In this document: piece by piece, positions 1 to 6,445 of the stretch | Layout: every line of letters starts with the position of its first letter | Position numbering within the stretch: position 1 is the first letter of the stretch | NCBI GenBank assembly: GCA_040376925.1 | Contig: JBEIPU010000142.1 | Coordinates: 1 to 11,160 of the forward strand | From: RAM1 sp040376925 | GTDB taxonomy: Bacteria > Pseudomonadota > Gammaproteobacteria > Burkholderiales > Burkholderiaceae_C | DNA: 11,160 bases | Reading direction: 5' to 3' | Made by a program: the position numbers and the translations under genes | The notes under the pieces: model-generated | Seen by the model: the letters and a program-made list of their open reading frames with translations, nothing else | Databases searched by the model: none | What the model was told of the DNA's origin: nothing

Positions 1-1787
1 CCATCAAGCAGAAATACGGTGCCCGCCTGTCGTGGGCCGACCTGCTCGTGCTGGCCGGCCCCGTGGCCATGGAAACCATGGGCTTCATGACCGTTGGCTT
101 TGCCGGCGGCCGCCCCGACAGCTGGGAACCCGACGAAAGCGCCTACTGGGGCCCTGAAAGCACCTGGCTGGGCGACCAGCGCTACAGCGGCGACCGCGAG
201 CTGGCCAACCCCCTGGCCGCCGTGCAGATGGGCCTGATCTATGTGAACCCCGAAGGCCCCAACGGCAACCCCGACCCCGTGGCGTCCGGGCGCGACGTGC
301 GCGAAACCTTTGCCCGCATGGCCATGGACGACGAGGAAACCGTGGCCCTGGTGGCCGGCGGCCACACCTTTGGCAAGGCCCACGGCGCAGGCGACCCCAA
401 GCTGGTGGGCCCCGAGCCCGAGGGCGGCACGATCGAACAGCAAGGCCTGGGCTGGGCCAACCAGTTTGAGTCCGGCCGCGGCGCGCACACCACCACCAGC
501 GGCATTGAAGGCGCCTGGAAGCCCAACCCGACGAAGTGGGACAACGGCTACTTCGACATGCTGTTCGGCTACGAATGGGAGCTGACCAAGAGCCCCGCCG
601 GCGCCCACCAGTGGACGCCCAGGAACTGCAAGCCCGAACACATGATCCCCGACGCGCACGTGCCAGGCCTGAAGCACCCGCCGATGATGACCACGGCCGA
701 CCTGTCGCTGCGCATGGACCCGGCGTACGAAAAGATCTCGCGCCGCTTCCACCAGAACCCGGCCGAGTTTGCCGATGCATTTGCCCGCGCCTGGTTCAAG
801 CTGACCCACCGCGACATGGGCCCGCGCGCGCGCTACCTGGGCCCGCTGGTGCCGCAGGAGGTACTGGTGTGGCAAGACCCGGTGCCCCCGGTGGACCACG
901 CGCTGGTGGACGCGCAGGACATCGCCACGCTGAAGGCCAGGGTGCTGGCGTCGGGCCTGAGCATCCCGCAGCTGGTGAGCACTGCCTGGGCGTCGGCCAG
1001 CACCTTCCGCGGCGGCGACAAGCGTGGCGGCGCCAACGGCGCACGCATCCGCCTGGCCCCGCAAAAAGACTGGGACGTGAACCAGCCCGCCGCGCTGGCC
1101 CAGGTGCTGCCCCAACTGGAAGCCCTGCAAAAGGAATTCAACGCAGCACAAACCAGCGGTAAAAGAATATCGCTGGCCGACATGATCGTGCTGGCCGGCA
1201 GCGCCGCGGTGGAAGCCGCCGCGCAAAAGGCCGGCCACTACGTGACCGTGCCCTTTGCCCCCGGCCGCACCGACGCCACGCAGGAGCAGACCGACGTGCA
1301 TGCCTTTGCCGTGATGGAGCCGCCGGCCGACGGCTTTCGCAACTACGCGAAGAAGGGCATGGAAGGCATTGCCGCTGAAATGCTGGTGGACAAGGCCCAG
1401 CTGCTGACCCTGACCGCGCCGGAGATGACCGCGCTGGTCGGCGGCCTGCGCGTGCTGGGCGCCAACACCGGCGGCACACAGCACGGCGTGTTCACCCAGC
1501 GCCCCGGTACGCTGAGCAATGACTTCTTCACCAACCTGCTGGACATGGGCACGCAGTGGGCCCAGGCCGCCAGCGGCGGCGGCGTGCTGGAAGGCCGCGA
1601 CCGCAAGACCGGCGCCGTGAAGTGGACCGCCACCGTGGCCGACCTGGTGTTTGGCAGCAATTCACAGCTGCGCGCGCTGGCCGAAGTCTATGGCTGCGCC
1701 GACGGCGAAGCCAAGCTGGTGAACGACTTCGTGGCGGCCTGGGTGAAGGTGATGAACCTGGACAGGTTCGACCTCCACCCGGCGTGA
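1..1787 (+). CDS. katG: Catalase-peroxidase KatG, 5' end outside window
   Basis: Bifunctional haem catalase-peroxidase that removes hydrogen peroxide. The open frame runs in from the left edge (first whole codon at 3), so the N-terminus with the distal Arg-Trp-His pocket is not visible; the CTG at 48 is internal, not a start. Visible landmarks: MGLIYVNPEGP, whose Tyr (240-242) belongs to the Met-Tyr-Trp adduct needed for catalase activity; the adduct Met (318-320) in RMAM; the proximal haem ligand His (363-365) in GGHTFGK; the proximal-side Trp in the TKWDN region; and the mobile switch Arg (1266-1268) in PGRTDATQEQTD. The C-terminal second peroxidase-like domain is complete and ends in the family's usual NLDRFD tail. 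About 594 residues are present. The gene is convergent with the next one, with stop codons 4 nt apart. The family assignment is certain; OxyR-type control cannot be judged because the promoter is off-window. Confidence 0.98.
   Translation, partial: IKQKYGARLSWADLLVLAGPVAMETMGFMTVGFAGGRPDSWEPDESAYWGPESTWLGDQRYSGDRELANPLAAVQMGLIYVNPEGPNGNPDPVASGRDVRETFARMAMDDEETVALVAGGHTFGKAHGAGDPKLVGPEPEGGTIEQQGLGWANQFESGRGAHTTTSGIEGAWKPNPTKWDNGYFDMLFGYEWELTKSPAGAHQWTPRNCKPEHMIPDAHVPGLKHPPMMTTADLSLRMDPAYEKISRRFHQNPAEFADAFARAWFKLTHRDMGPRARYLGPLVPQEVLVWQDPVPPVDHALVDAQDIATLKARVLASGLSIPQLVSTAWASASTFRGGDKRGGANGARIRLAPQKDWDVNQPAALAQVLPQLEALQKEFNAAQTSGKRISLADMIVLAGSAAVEAAAQKAGHYVTVPFAPGRTDATQEQTDVHAFAVMEPPADGFRNYAKKGMEGIAAEMLVDKAQLLTLTAPEMTALVGGLRVLGANTGGTQHGVFTQRPGTLSNDFFTNLLDMGTQWAQAASGGGVLEGRDRKTGAVKWTATVADLVFGSNSQLRALAEVYGCADGEAKLVNDFVAAWVKVMNLDRFDLHPA
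1754..1769. repeat. Perfect palindrome at the 3' end of katG
   Basis: GAACCTG-GA-CAGGTTC has 7-bp arms and a 2-nt centre inside the last codons of katG, where the protein reads NLDRF. It uses an AGG arginine codon, while neighbouring arginines are mostly CGC. It could form a hairpin near the transcript end, but no T-run follows. Confidence 0.5.
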
Positions 1788-1799
1788 CCGTTTAACGGT
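1787..1799. repeat. Dyad covering the two convergent stop codons
   Basis: ACCGTT-T-AACGGT, with 6-bp perfect arms, spans the last base of the katG TGA and the whole TAA of the opposing gene (1792-1794). It may help termination in both directions, but it is short and lacks a U-tract, so this role is inferred only. Confidence 0.4.
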
Positions 1800-2208
1800 A
1801 ATACGGGTTGCCCGGCGCGCGGTCGTAGCGGTTGGGCACGCCGTCGCGGTCGGCGTCGCGGTGGGCACCATGGCCGCGGTGACCGTGGTGGCGGCGGTTG
1901 TCGTAGCGGTCGTGGATGTTGGGCACGCCGTCGCGGTCACGGTCGCCCCAGGCGCCGTTGCGGCCACCGCCGTAGTGGCCGCCGCCGTAGTACACGGGCG
2001 CAGGCTGTACATACACCGGGGCCGGCTGCACATAGACCGGCGCGGGCCGGGTGTACACCGGTGCGGGCTGCACATAGACGCCCGGCACGTTCAGGCCGAT
2101 GGAGAAATGCACATCGCTGCGCGCATGGGCGGCGGATGCGGCCGCAAGGCCGCCCAGCACGACCGCGGCAGCGGCGACGATACGGGTGGTGGCAGAGGTA
2201 CTTTTCAT
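1792..2208 (-). CDS. Secreted PAPVY-repeat protein with two calcium-type DxDxDG loops
   Basis: A 138-residue exported protein of unknown function. Start chosen at 2208 because AAGGAG lies 6 nt upstream and a typical signal peptide follows: basic start, Ala/Val-rich core to about residue 22, cleavage likely after Ala-His-Ala at 29. Upstream in-frame starts lack this logic. Residues 46-73 are four tandem heptads of the (V/T)(Q/R)PAPVY type, as in the PXPV-repeat family of secreted proteins. They are followed by a Gly/Tyr/His-rich linker and two thrombospondin type 3-like loops, DRDRDGVPN (89-97) and DADRDGVPN (118-126), which in that family bind Ca2+ through the aspartates. The tail is rich in His, Arg and Tyr. 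The gene sits just behind the sensor-kinase operon but is probably transcribed separately, because a terminator-like hairpin lies between. A periplasmic or surface-associated cation-binding role is inference. Confidence 0.85.
   Translation of the reverse strand: MKSTSATTRIVAAAAVVLGGLAAASAAHARSDVHFSIGLNVPGVYVQPAPVYTRPAPVYVQPAPVYVQPAPVYYGGGHYGGGRNGAWGDRDRDGVPNIHDRYDNRRHHGHRGHGAHRDADRDGVPNRYDRAPGNPYYR
1990..2073 (-). repeat. Four tandem 21-bp units encoding PAPVY heptads
   Basis: Four consecutive 21-bp units encode VQPAPVY, TRPAPVY, VQPAPVY and VQPAPVY. The units differ at synonymous positions, so this is an aged coding repeat rather than a fresh slippage tract. Copy number could still vary between strains. 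Confidence 0.85.
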
Positions 2209-2227
2209 GGTCAGCTCCTTGGGTTGC

Positions 2228-2245
2228 ATGCCTTGGTCTGGCATG
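2228..2245. repeat. Inverted repeat in the leader of the secreted repeat protein
   Basis: CATGCC-N7-GGCATG, with perfect 6-bp arms, lies about 20-37 nt upstream of the start codon at 2208 and just before the ribosome-binding site. It could be an operator or a leader hairpin; nothing else supports either. Confidence 0.4.
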
Positions 2246-2269
2246 AAACGTATGGTGCGCCGGGGTGCG

Positions 2270-2285
2270 TGAACGCTTCCTGAAC
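2270..2285 (-). promoter_or_regulatory. PhoP/OmpR-type direct repeat upstream of the secreted repeat gene
   Basis: On the minus strand the sequence reads GTTCA-GGAAGC-GTTCA: an exact 5-mer repeated with 11-bp phase, 62 nt upstream of the start at 2208. OmpR/PhoP-family regulators bind tandem half-sites about one helical turn apart, and the classical PhoP box (GTTTA repeated at 11 bp) is close to this. A similar repeat precedes the two-component operon itself. No clear -10 at the classical spacing was found. Confidence 0.45.
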
Positions 2286-2294
2286 CGATTGCAC

Positions 2295-2318
2295 AAAACC
2301 GCCCGCGCGGCCGGCTTT
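2295..2318 (-). terminator. Likely terminator of the PepSY/regulator/kinase operon
   Basis: Ten nucleotides past the kinase stop, the minus strand has CCGGCC-GCGC-GGGCGG followed by TTTT: a GC-rich stem with one mismatch and a tetraloop, flanked by an A-run on the 5' side that can pair with the T-run. The shape fits intrinsic termination; the U-tract is short. Confidence 0.55.
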
Positions 2319-2328
2319 ACAAACCGTT

Positions 2329-3687
2329 TCAACCGCCAGGCAGGGTCACGTCCACCCGGGCCCCGCCCAGGTCGGCCCGGCCCAGCACCAAAGTGCCGCC
2401 GTGGCTGGCCACCAGGTCGTTCACCACCGCCAGGCCCACGCCGTGGCCGGGCACCTTTTCGTCGGCGCGCACATGCAGCTGCAGCACGGCCTGGGTGTCG
2501 GTGAAGCCGGGGCCGTCGTCGTCCACCCGCAGGCGCAGCGCGGGGCCTTCCTGCCACAGGCGCACCGTCACCTGCGCGGCCGCCCACTTCACCGCGTTGT
2601 CCATCAGGTTGCCCAGCAGCTCGAACGCATCGCCTTCGTCCAGGCGCCAGGCCAGGTCGGGAGGGCCATCCACCGTGACCTGCACCCCCTTGCCCGCATA
2701 CACCTTGGCCAGCGATTCACGCACGCGCTGGGCCACCGGGGCCAGCGCCAGGCGCGGCACAAAGCGCGCCGCGCCGCTGGCCATGGCGCGGCCCAGCTGG
2801 TGCTGCACGATGTGGTCCATGCGGTCCACCTGCTGCGCCACGGTGGCGGGCAGATCCTGCGCCGCGCCGGCGGGCTGGCCCAGCGCGTTGCGCAGCACGG
2901 CCAGCGGTGTTTTCAGGCTGTGGGCCAGAAAGCTCAGCGCCTCCTTGTAGCGCGTCTGGCGCACGCGCTCCTGCCGGATCAGGGTGTTGAGGTTGCTGGT
3001 CAGGCCGGCCAGCTCGGCCGGGTAGCGGCCCTGCAGCTCGGCCTGGTCGCCGCTTTCGACCCGGGCGATTTCACCGGCCACACGGCGCAGCGGCTGCAGG
3101 CCCCAGCGCAGCAGCAGCCCCTGGGCCAGCAGCAGCAGCACGCCGGCGCCGGCCAGCCAGCCCCACAGCGTGCGGCTGAAGGCCAGCGATTCGCGGTCCA
3201 GCGTGGCGCGGCTTTCCAGCACGCTCAGCACCAGCGGCACGCCGCTGCCGCCCGCGCCCGCCCAGCGCACGCCGTAGCTGGCGGCCAGGTAGGCAGCACG
3301 GCCCCCCTGCCCTGGCTCGCCCTGCACTTCTTCAAACCGCCATTCACCCACCGCCGCGCTGCGCGCAAACGGCAGGCTCAGGCCCAGGGCCGACGCCGAC
3401 TGCCAGCGCGCGCCGCTGGGCCCGTGCAGCACGCTGGCATACAGGCCCGAGCCCGGCAACGCCAGGCGCGGCTCGGCCAGATCGGGCGGCATGACCAGGG
3501 CACCCTGGGCGTCCAGCTCGGCGCCGGCCAGCAGCAGGTACACCGTGCCCTGCAGACGCGCGTAATGCGCGGCGCGCACGCTGTCGGCATGGGCGCGCTG
3601 CAGCGCCACGCCCGCCACCGCCAGGAACGCCACCAGCACCAGGGCCCCCGCCCCGATCAGCCGCGCGCGGATGGAAGGCACCGTCAT
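2329..3687 (-). CDS. PhoQ-like sensor histidine kinase
   Basis: A 452-residue inner-membrane sensor that autophosphorylates and passes phosphate to the regulator encoded just upstream. Topology: first membrane helix about residues 8-30, a periplasmic sensor region of about 140 residues, second membrane helix about 174-196 (Leu-rich, written partly in CAG/CTG repeats), then a HAMP-like linker to about 240. The H-box is FLAHSLKTPLAVLRN with His256 as the predicted phosphoacceptor; the HSLKTPLAVL form is typical of the PhoQ group. The ATPase domain shows the N-box GNLMDNAVKW (359-368), G1 DDDGPG (389-394) and G2 GHGVGLAVV (414-422). All catalytic motifs are intact. The start ATG overlaps the regulator stop as ATGA (3684-3687), which implies translational coupling. 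The signal sensed cannot be read from the sequence; cations or cationic peptides are known for the family but are inference here. Confidence 0.95.
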   Translation of the reverse strand: MTVPSIRARLIGAGALVLVAFLAVAGVALQRAHADSVRAAHYARLQGTVYLLLAGAELDAQGALVMPPDLAEPRLALPGSGLYASVLHGPSGARWQSASALGLSLPFARSAAVGEWRFEEVQGEPGQGGRAAYLAASYGVRWAGAGGSGVPLVLSVLESRATLDRESLAFSRTLWGWLAGAGVLLLLAQGLLLRWGLQPLRRVAGEIARVESGDQAELQGRYPAELAGLTSNLNTLIRQERVRQTRYKEALSFLAHSLKTPLAVLRNALGQPAGAAQDLPATVAQQVDRMDHIVQHQLGRAMASGAARFVPRLALAPVAQRVRESLAKVYAGKGVQVTVDGPPDLAWRLDEGDAFELLGNLMDNAVKWAAAQVTVRLWQEGPALRLRVDDDGPGFTDTQAVLQLHVRADEKVPGHGVGLAVVNDLVASHGGTLVLGRADLGGARVDVTLPGG

Positions 3688-4391
3688 GGCATGGCGGCAG
3701 GCAATACGGGTTGCAGGGTGAAGCGGTAGCCCCGCCCGCGCAGCGTCTCGATCGGCTGCAGCGAGCCAGCAGGGTCCAGCTTGCGGCGCAGGCGGCCGAT
3801 CAGCACCTCCAGCACATTGCTGTCGCGGTCCTGGTCGTGGGGGTACAGGTAGTCGGCCAGCTCCTGCTTGCTGACCACGCGGGCGCGTTCGCGCACCAGA
3901 AACTCGAGCAACCGGAATTCAAACGCCGTGAGCTCCAGCGGCGCGCCGGCCAGCGTCACGGCCTGGGCGGCGAGGTCAATGGCCAGGGGTGAAGCCGCGG
4001 GCCCAAACGCCACCACGTCGGTGGCGGCCTTCATGGCGCGGCGCAGCAGTGCCTTGATGCGCGCGGCCAGCTCCGGGTATTCAAACGGCTTGGTCAGGTA
4101 ATCGTCGGCGCCGGCTTCCAGGCCGGCCACCTTGTCTTGCCAGCTGCTGCGGGCCGTGAGCACCAGGATGGGCAGGGTTTTGCCGTCAGCGCGCAGCTGC
4201 TGCACCAGCGCCGTGCCGCTGAGCTTGGGCAGGCCCAGGTCCACAATGGCCAGGTCCACGGGAAACTCACGCGCCTGAAACAGGCCGTCTTGCCCATCCG
4301 CCGCCTGGTCGACGCGAAAGCCGTCGGCCTCCAGCCGCAGGGCCAGGCTCAGGCGCAGGGGGGCGTCGTCTTCAACCAGCAGCAGGCGCAT
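3684..4391 (-). CDS. OmpR/PhoP-family response regulator
   Basis: A 235-residue DNA-binding response regulator, the cytoplasmic partner of the kinase downstream. The receiver domain has the acidic pair Glu7/Asp8/Asp9, phosphoacceptor Asp51 in IVDLGLP, Thr79 in LTAR and Lys101 in LTKPF, all at canonical spacing. The C-terminal winged-helix domain covers about 130-228, with the usual LTAFEFRLLEFL motif, a recognition-helix region around SNVLEVLIGRLRRKLD, and the wing motif TLRGRGYRF. Length is normal for the family. The PepSY gene ends 14 nt upstream and the kinase overlaps its stop by 4 nt, so the three form one operon. An 11-bp-phased direct repeat upstream of the operon (4712-4727) is a candidate autoregulatory site. 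I call it PhoP-like rather than phoP because orthology cannot be proved from the sequence alone. Confidence 0.95.
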   Translation of the reverse strand: MRLLLVEDDAPLRLSLALRLEADGFRVDQAADGQDGLFQAREFPVDLAIVDLGLPKLSGTALVQQLRADGKTLPILVLTARSSWQDKVAGLEAGADDYLTKPFEYPELAARIKALLRRAMKAATDVVAFGPAASPLAIDLAAQAVTLAGAPLELTAFEFRLLEFLVRERARVVSKQELADYLYPHDQDRDSNVLEVLIGRLRRKLDPAGSLQPIETLRGRGYRFTLQPVLPAAMP

Positions 4392-4405
4392 GGGCTGGGG
4401 TGCCG

Positions 4406-4657
4406 CTACATCGGCCGGCCAGAGGCCGCGTCAACCATCACCACGCGCACCTCGCCGCGGCCCGTGACCACCTTGACCCGCCAGGCGCGGCCCGCACGGT
4501 CCACCGACAGCACGCGCCCGCCCGTGGCCTGGGCGGCCACGGCGGCGGCCTGGTCGGGCCCCACATCGGCCCAGGCCGCGGGCGCGCCGGCCAGCGCCAG
4601 CGCGGTCAGCGCGGCCAGCAGCAGCGGGCGAAGCGATTGGAAGGGCATGGCAGGCAT
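4406..4657 (-). CDS. Small periplasmic PepSY-domain protein
   Basis: An 83-residue exported protein. The start is taken at 4657, with a second in-frame ATG at 4648; neither has a strong Shine-Dalgarno, so the exact start is uncertain. Residues 10-30 form a Leu/Ala-rich signal peptide with likely cleavage after Ala-Trp-Ala. The mature part is one PepSY unit: a helix with DQAAAVAAQATGG, then strands around RVLSVDR, WRVKVVT and VRVVMVDAASG. PepSY proteins are usually periplasmic and are thought to inhibit proteases or modulate a partner sensor. Its place as first gene of the regulator/kinase operon fits a role in tuning the kinase, which is inference from context. The frame stays open upstream to 4876, but that extension would overlap the divergent gene and loses the signal peptide, so it is not used. 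Confidence 0.85.
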   Translation of the reverse strand: MPAMPFQSLRPLLLAALTALALAGAPAAWADVGPDQAAAVAAQATGGRVLSVDRAGRAWRVKVVTGRGEVRVVMVDAASGRPM

Positions 4658-4711
4658 GGTACTACCGGGGTTATTTAAAGTGGGGATGCAGCGATCTTGC
4701 CCCAGCACGGG

Positions 4712-4727
4712 TGAATGGAAGCTGAAC
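4712..4727 (-). promoter_or_regulatory. PhoP/OmpR-type direct repeat upstream of the two-component operon
   Basis: The minus strand reads GTTCA-GCTTCC-ATTCA: half-sites repeated with 11-bp phase and one mismatch, in the divergent region (4658-4833) about 55 nt upstream of the PepSY start. It matches the half-site and phase of the repeat at 2270-2285. It could serve autoregulation of the operon. An AT-rich stretch at 4671-4679 may hold the -10, but no good -35 was found. Confidence 0.4.
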
Positions 4728-4773
4728 GAAAACGCCTGACGCCGCGCGTGCTTCATTGGACAGACCCGTTGGT

Positions 4774-4809
4774 ATAGGTGCTGCGCCCGCCTGCCGCGCC
4801 TAGCATGCC
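4774..4809 (+). promoter_or_regulatory. Bipartite promoter-like element ATAGGTG-N20-TAGCATGCC, copy 1
   Basis: ATAGGTG (4774-4780) and TAGCATGCC (4801-4809) are separated by 20 nt. The same two words with the same spacing occur upstream of the lipoprotein gene at 6382-6417. TAGCAT begins 33 nt before the start codon at 4834, a position suited to a -10 element with a leader of about 20 nt. Neither half matches the sigma-70 -35 consensus, so an alternative sigma factor or activator may be involved. Confidence 0.6.
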
Positions 4810-4833
4810 ACGCACCATCATCAGGAGCCACGC

Positions 4834-6372
4834 ATGATTTCAGGCACATTGCCGCCGCCACGCACCCCACAGGCAACCACGGACCTGCCAGACACCAAGG
4901 CGCCGGGCACGCCGGAGCCCGATCAGCCAGCCATGCACCTGCTGCAGGGCCAGCACGAACAGCCGCTGGGCACCATAGCCCTGCGGCTGATGAACGCGGC
5001 GCCCATCTGGGTGAGCGGCACCGAGGACATCAGCGTCATGTTGTACCAGGGCGAGCCGCAGGACCTGAACCCCGATGAAGTGCTGGCGGTGGCGCAACAG
5101 GTCAGTGGCACGGGCGCGCACCATGCCGCGCCGGGTGAAACGCATACCCTGCGGTTTGAGATCACGGGCGGTGCGCTGGATGTCGTCATGACGGCACCAG
5201 GCGATCTGCCAGGCATGGACGCTCCGGAAGACCTTGCAGGAACCCCTGGCGCCACGCCCTTCGGCCAGGTGGCTGCTGGCACCGCCGCCCTGGTCGCCCA
5301 GAAAATGGCTTTGGTACCCGCGCTGCTGGATGAGCCGTTGCCGCCCGTGCTGGTGCGGATCGTGACGGACTACTTGGGCGGCGCCATTGGCGGCCCCGAT
5401 GAAGCATTGCCCCTGACACCGCTGGCCGTGGTTGCAAAAATGCTGCGAACAGCGACAACCTTGACTGGCACCCGAATCTACCTGCCAACGGCCGATGGGC
5501 TGGCAGCCGTGCAGGGCATCTTTCTGGGCCACACGGGCGACGGTACATCTTCGCTGGTGCTGTTTGAGGTGCCACCGCCGCCGCCCGCCGGGCTGGACCC
5601 AGCCGCCATGCACCCCCACCCCAACGGCATCTCGGTCATCTATCGCCACACTATGGACATCGAGTTCTGGTGCGACCCTGCGCAGCCGCCGCGCCTGCAC
5701 CTGGTCAGCGACCCGACGTTGCAGGCCCTGCAGGCCGCCGTGGGCCACACCGTGCTGCTGGCGCCCAGCGTAGACGAGGTGGGCCTGCCTGTAGCGCTGC
5801 TGGCCATCACACCGATGCCCGGCGAACCCGGGCAGCAGATGCTGATGCTGCAGGTGCGCAGCAACTTTGACCCGCACACCAACCCCCTGCAAGCCTGGGA
5901 AGCCGCCTGGTTTGAGGGCGAGGTCACGGGCATGACCGAGGTGGGCCCCGGCCAATATGAATGGGCGGTACAAACCAACCTGGCCAGCGACGGCATGGAC
6001 TGCGCCTGGGCCACGCTGGACCCGCTGGCGCCCCTGCCCCCGCCGCCCTGCGATGACAAGGCGATGGTGCCGCCCGACGACAAGAGCCCGATCGGTGGCT
6101 TGCCCAGTGGCGGGCCCGTGGACCGGCTGGGCGAAGACGACTTCACCACCCTGCCACCCGGCACACCGCTGCTGCTGAACGGCGTGCCGGCGCAGTTCAC
6201 CCGCGTGGCGGCGCGCAACGAACCCGGCGAAGCCGTCTGGGTGACCACCACCGCAGACGCAGACGGCGCCGCCCTGGGCTCCATGCATTCAGCGCCGGTG
6301 GACGGATCGGATCCGCCACGGACAGCCCATCTGGTGCAATACACCCAGACGGTGGTGCGCCGCGGCGTCTAG
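4834..6372 (+). CDS. Unassigned 512-residue acidic, proline-rich protein
   Basis: I do not recognise this family. The start is well supported: AGGAG at 4823-4827, 6 nt before the ATG. There is no signal peptide and no membrane helix. Residues 1-33 are Pro/Thr-rich and probably disordered. About 34-130 looks beta-rich (WVSGTEDISVMLY, THTLRFEITGGALDVVM). About 145-210 looks helical, around ALVAQKMALVPALL. About 212-400 is again beta-rich, with a proline run at 247-251, DIEFWCDP, and the repeated-looking segments GTRIYLPTADGLAAVQGIFL and HTVLLAPSVDEVGLPVALL. A second proline run (402-405) and an acidic, flexible stretch lead to a last small beta-rich segment from about 440. Only three cysteines (280, 390, 406). 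It is divergent from the PepSY operon, and the lipoprotein starts 73 nt after it behind its own copy of the shared promoter-like element, so the two may be co-regulated. Confidence 0.85.
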   Translation: MISGTLPPPRTPQATTDLPDTKAPGTPEPDQPAMHLLQGQHEQPLGTIALRLMNAAPIWVSGTEDISVMLYQGEPQDLNPDEVLAVAQQVSGTGAHHAAPGETHTLRFEITGGALDVVMTAPGDLPGMDAPEDLAGTPGATPFGQVAAGTAALVAQKMALVPALLDEPLPPVLVRIVTDYLGGAIGGPDEALPLTPLAVVAKMLRTATTLTGTRIYLPTADGLAAVQGIFLGHTGDGTSSLVLFEVPPPPPAGLDPAAMHPHPNGISVIYRHTMDIEFWCDPAQPPRLHLVSDPTLQALQAAVGHTVLLAPSVDEVGLPVALLAITPMPGEPGQQMLMLQVRSNFDPHTNPLQAWEAAWFEGEVTGMTEVGPGQYEWAVQTNLASDGMDCAWATLDPLAPLPPPPCDDKAMVPPDDKSPIGGLPSGGPVDRLGEDDFTTLPPGTPLLLNGVPAQFTRVAARNEPGEAVWVTTTADADGAALGSMHSAPVDGSDPPRTAHLVQYTQTVVRRGV

Positions 6373-6381
6373 GGGTGTTCG

Positions 6382-6417
6382 ATAGGTGGCGCGCCGGGGC
6401 GGCACGGTTAGCATGCC
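6382..6417 (+). promoter_or_regulatory. Bipartite promoter-like element ATAGGTG-N20-TAGCATGCC, copy 2
   Basis: ATAGGTG (6382-6388), exactly 20 nt, then TAGCATGCC (6409-6417). TAGCAT begins 37 nt before the lipoprotein start at 6446, compared with 33 nt in copy 1. The 20-nt spacers differ between copies, so the match is not simply a recent duplication of the whole region. Confidence 0.6.
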
Positions 6418-6445
6418 CACACCACAACCCCTACCGGAGACAGAC

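Noticed and set aside
1810..2073. CRISPR-like reading of the regularly spaced repeats
   Set aside because: The repeats are in-frame protein repeats (21-bp units and DxDxDG loops) with no spacers and no cas genes.
3107..3141. CAG-rich tract in the kinase gene
   Set aside because: It encodes the leucine-rich second membrane helix with interruptions; ordinary codon bias rather than a functional repeat.
2401..3729. 442-residue open frame on the plus strand opposite the sensor kinase
   Set aside because: Gln/His/Arg/Ala-rich shadow of a clear kinase gene with all motifs on the other strand; no ribosome site or domain.
4769..4785. Sigma-54-like site TTGGTATAGGTGCTGC
   Set aside because: GG and GC are 12 nt apart as required, but most other consensus positions fail, and the second copy of the shared element lacks the TGG part, so the conserved unit is ATAGGTG-N20-TAGCATGCC.
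4658..4876. N-terminal extension of the PepSY gene
   Set aside because: It would overlap the divergent gene and its promoter region and place the signal peptide internally.
4840..6288. 482-residue open frame on the minus strand opposite the unassigned protein
   Set aside because: Gln/Gly/His/Arg-rich composition typical of antisense frames in GC-rich DNA; the plus frame has AGGAG at ideal spacing and the promoter-like element.
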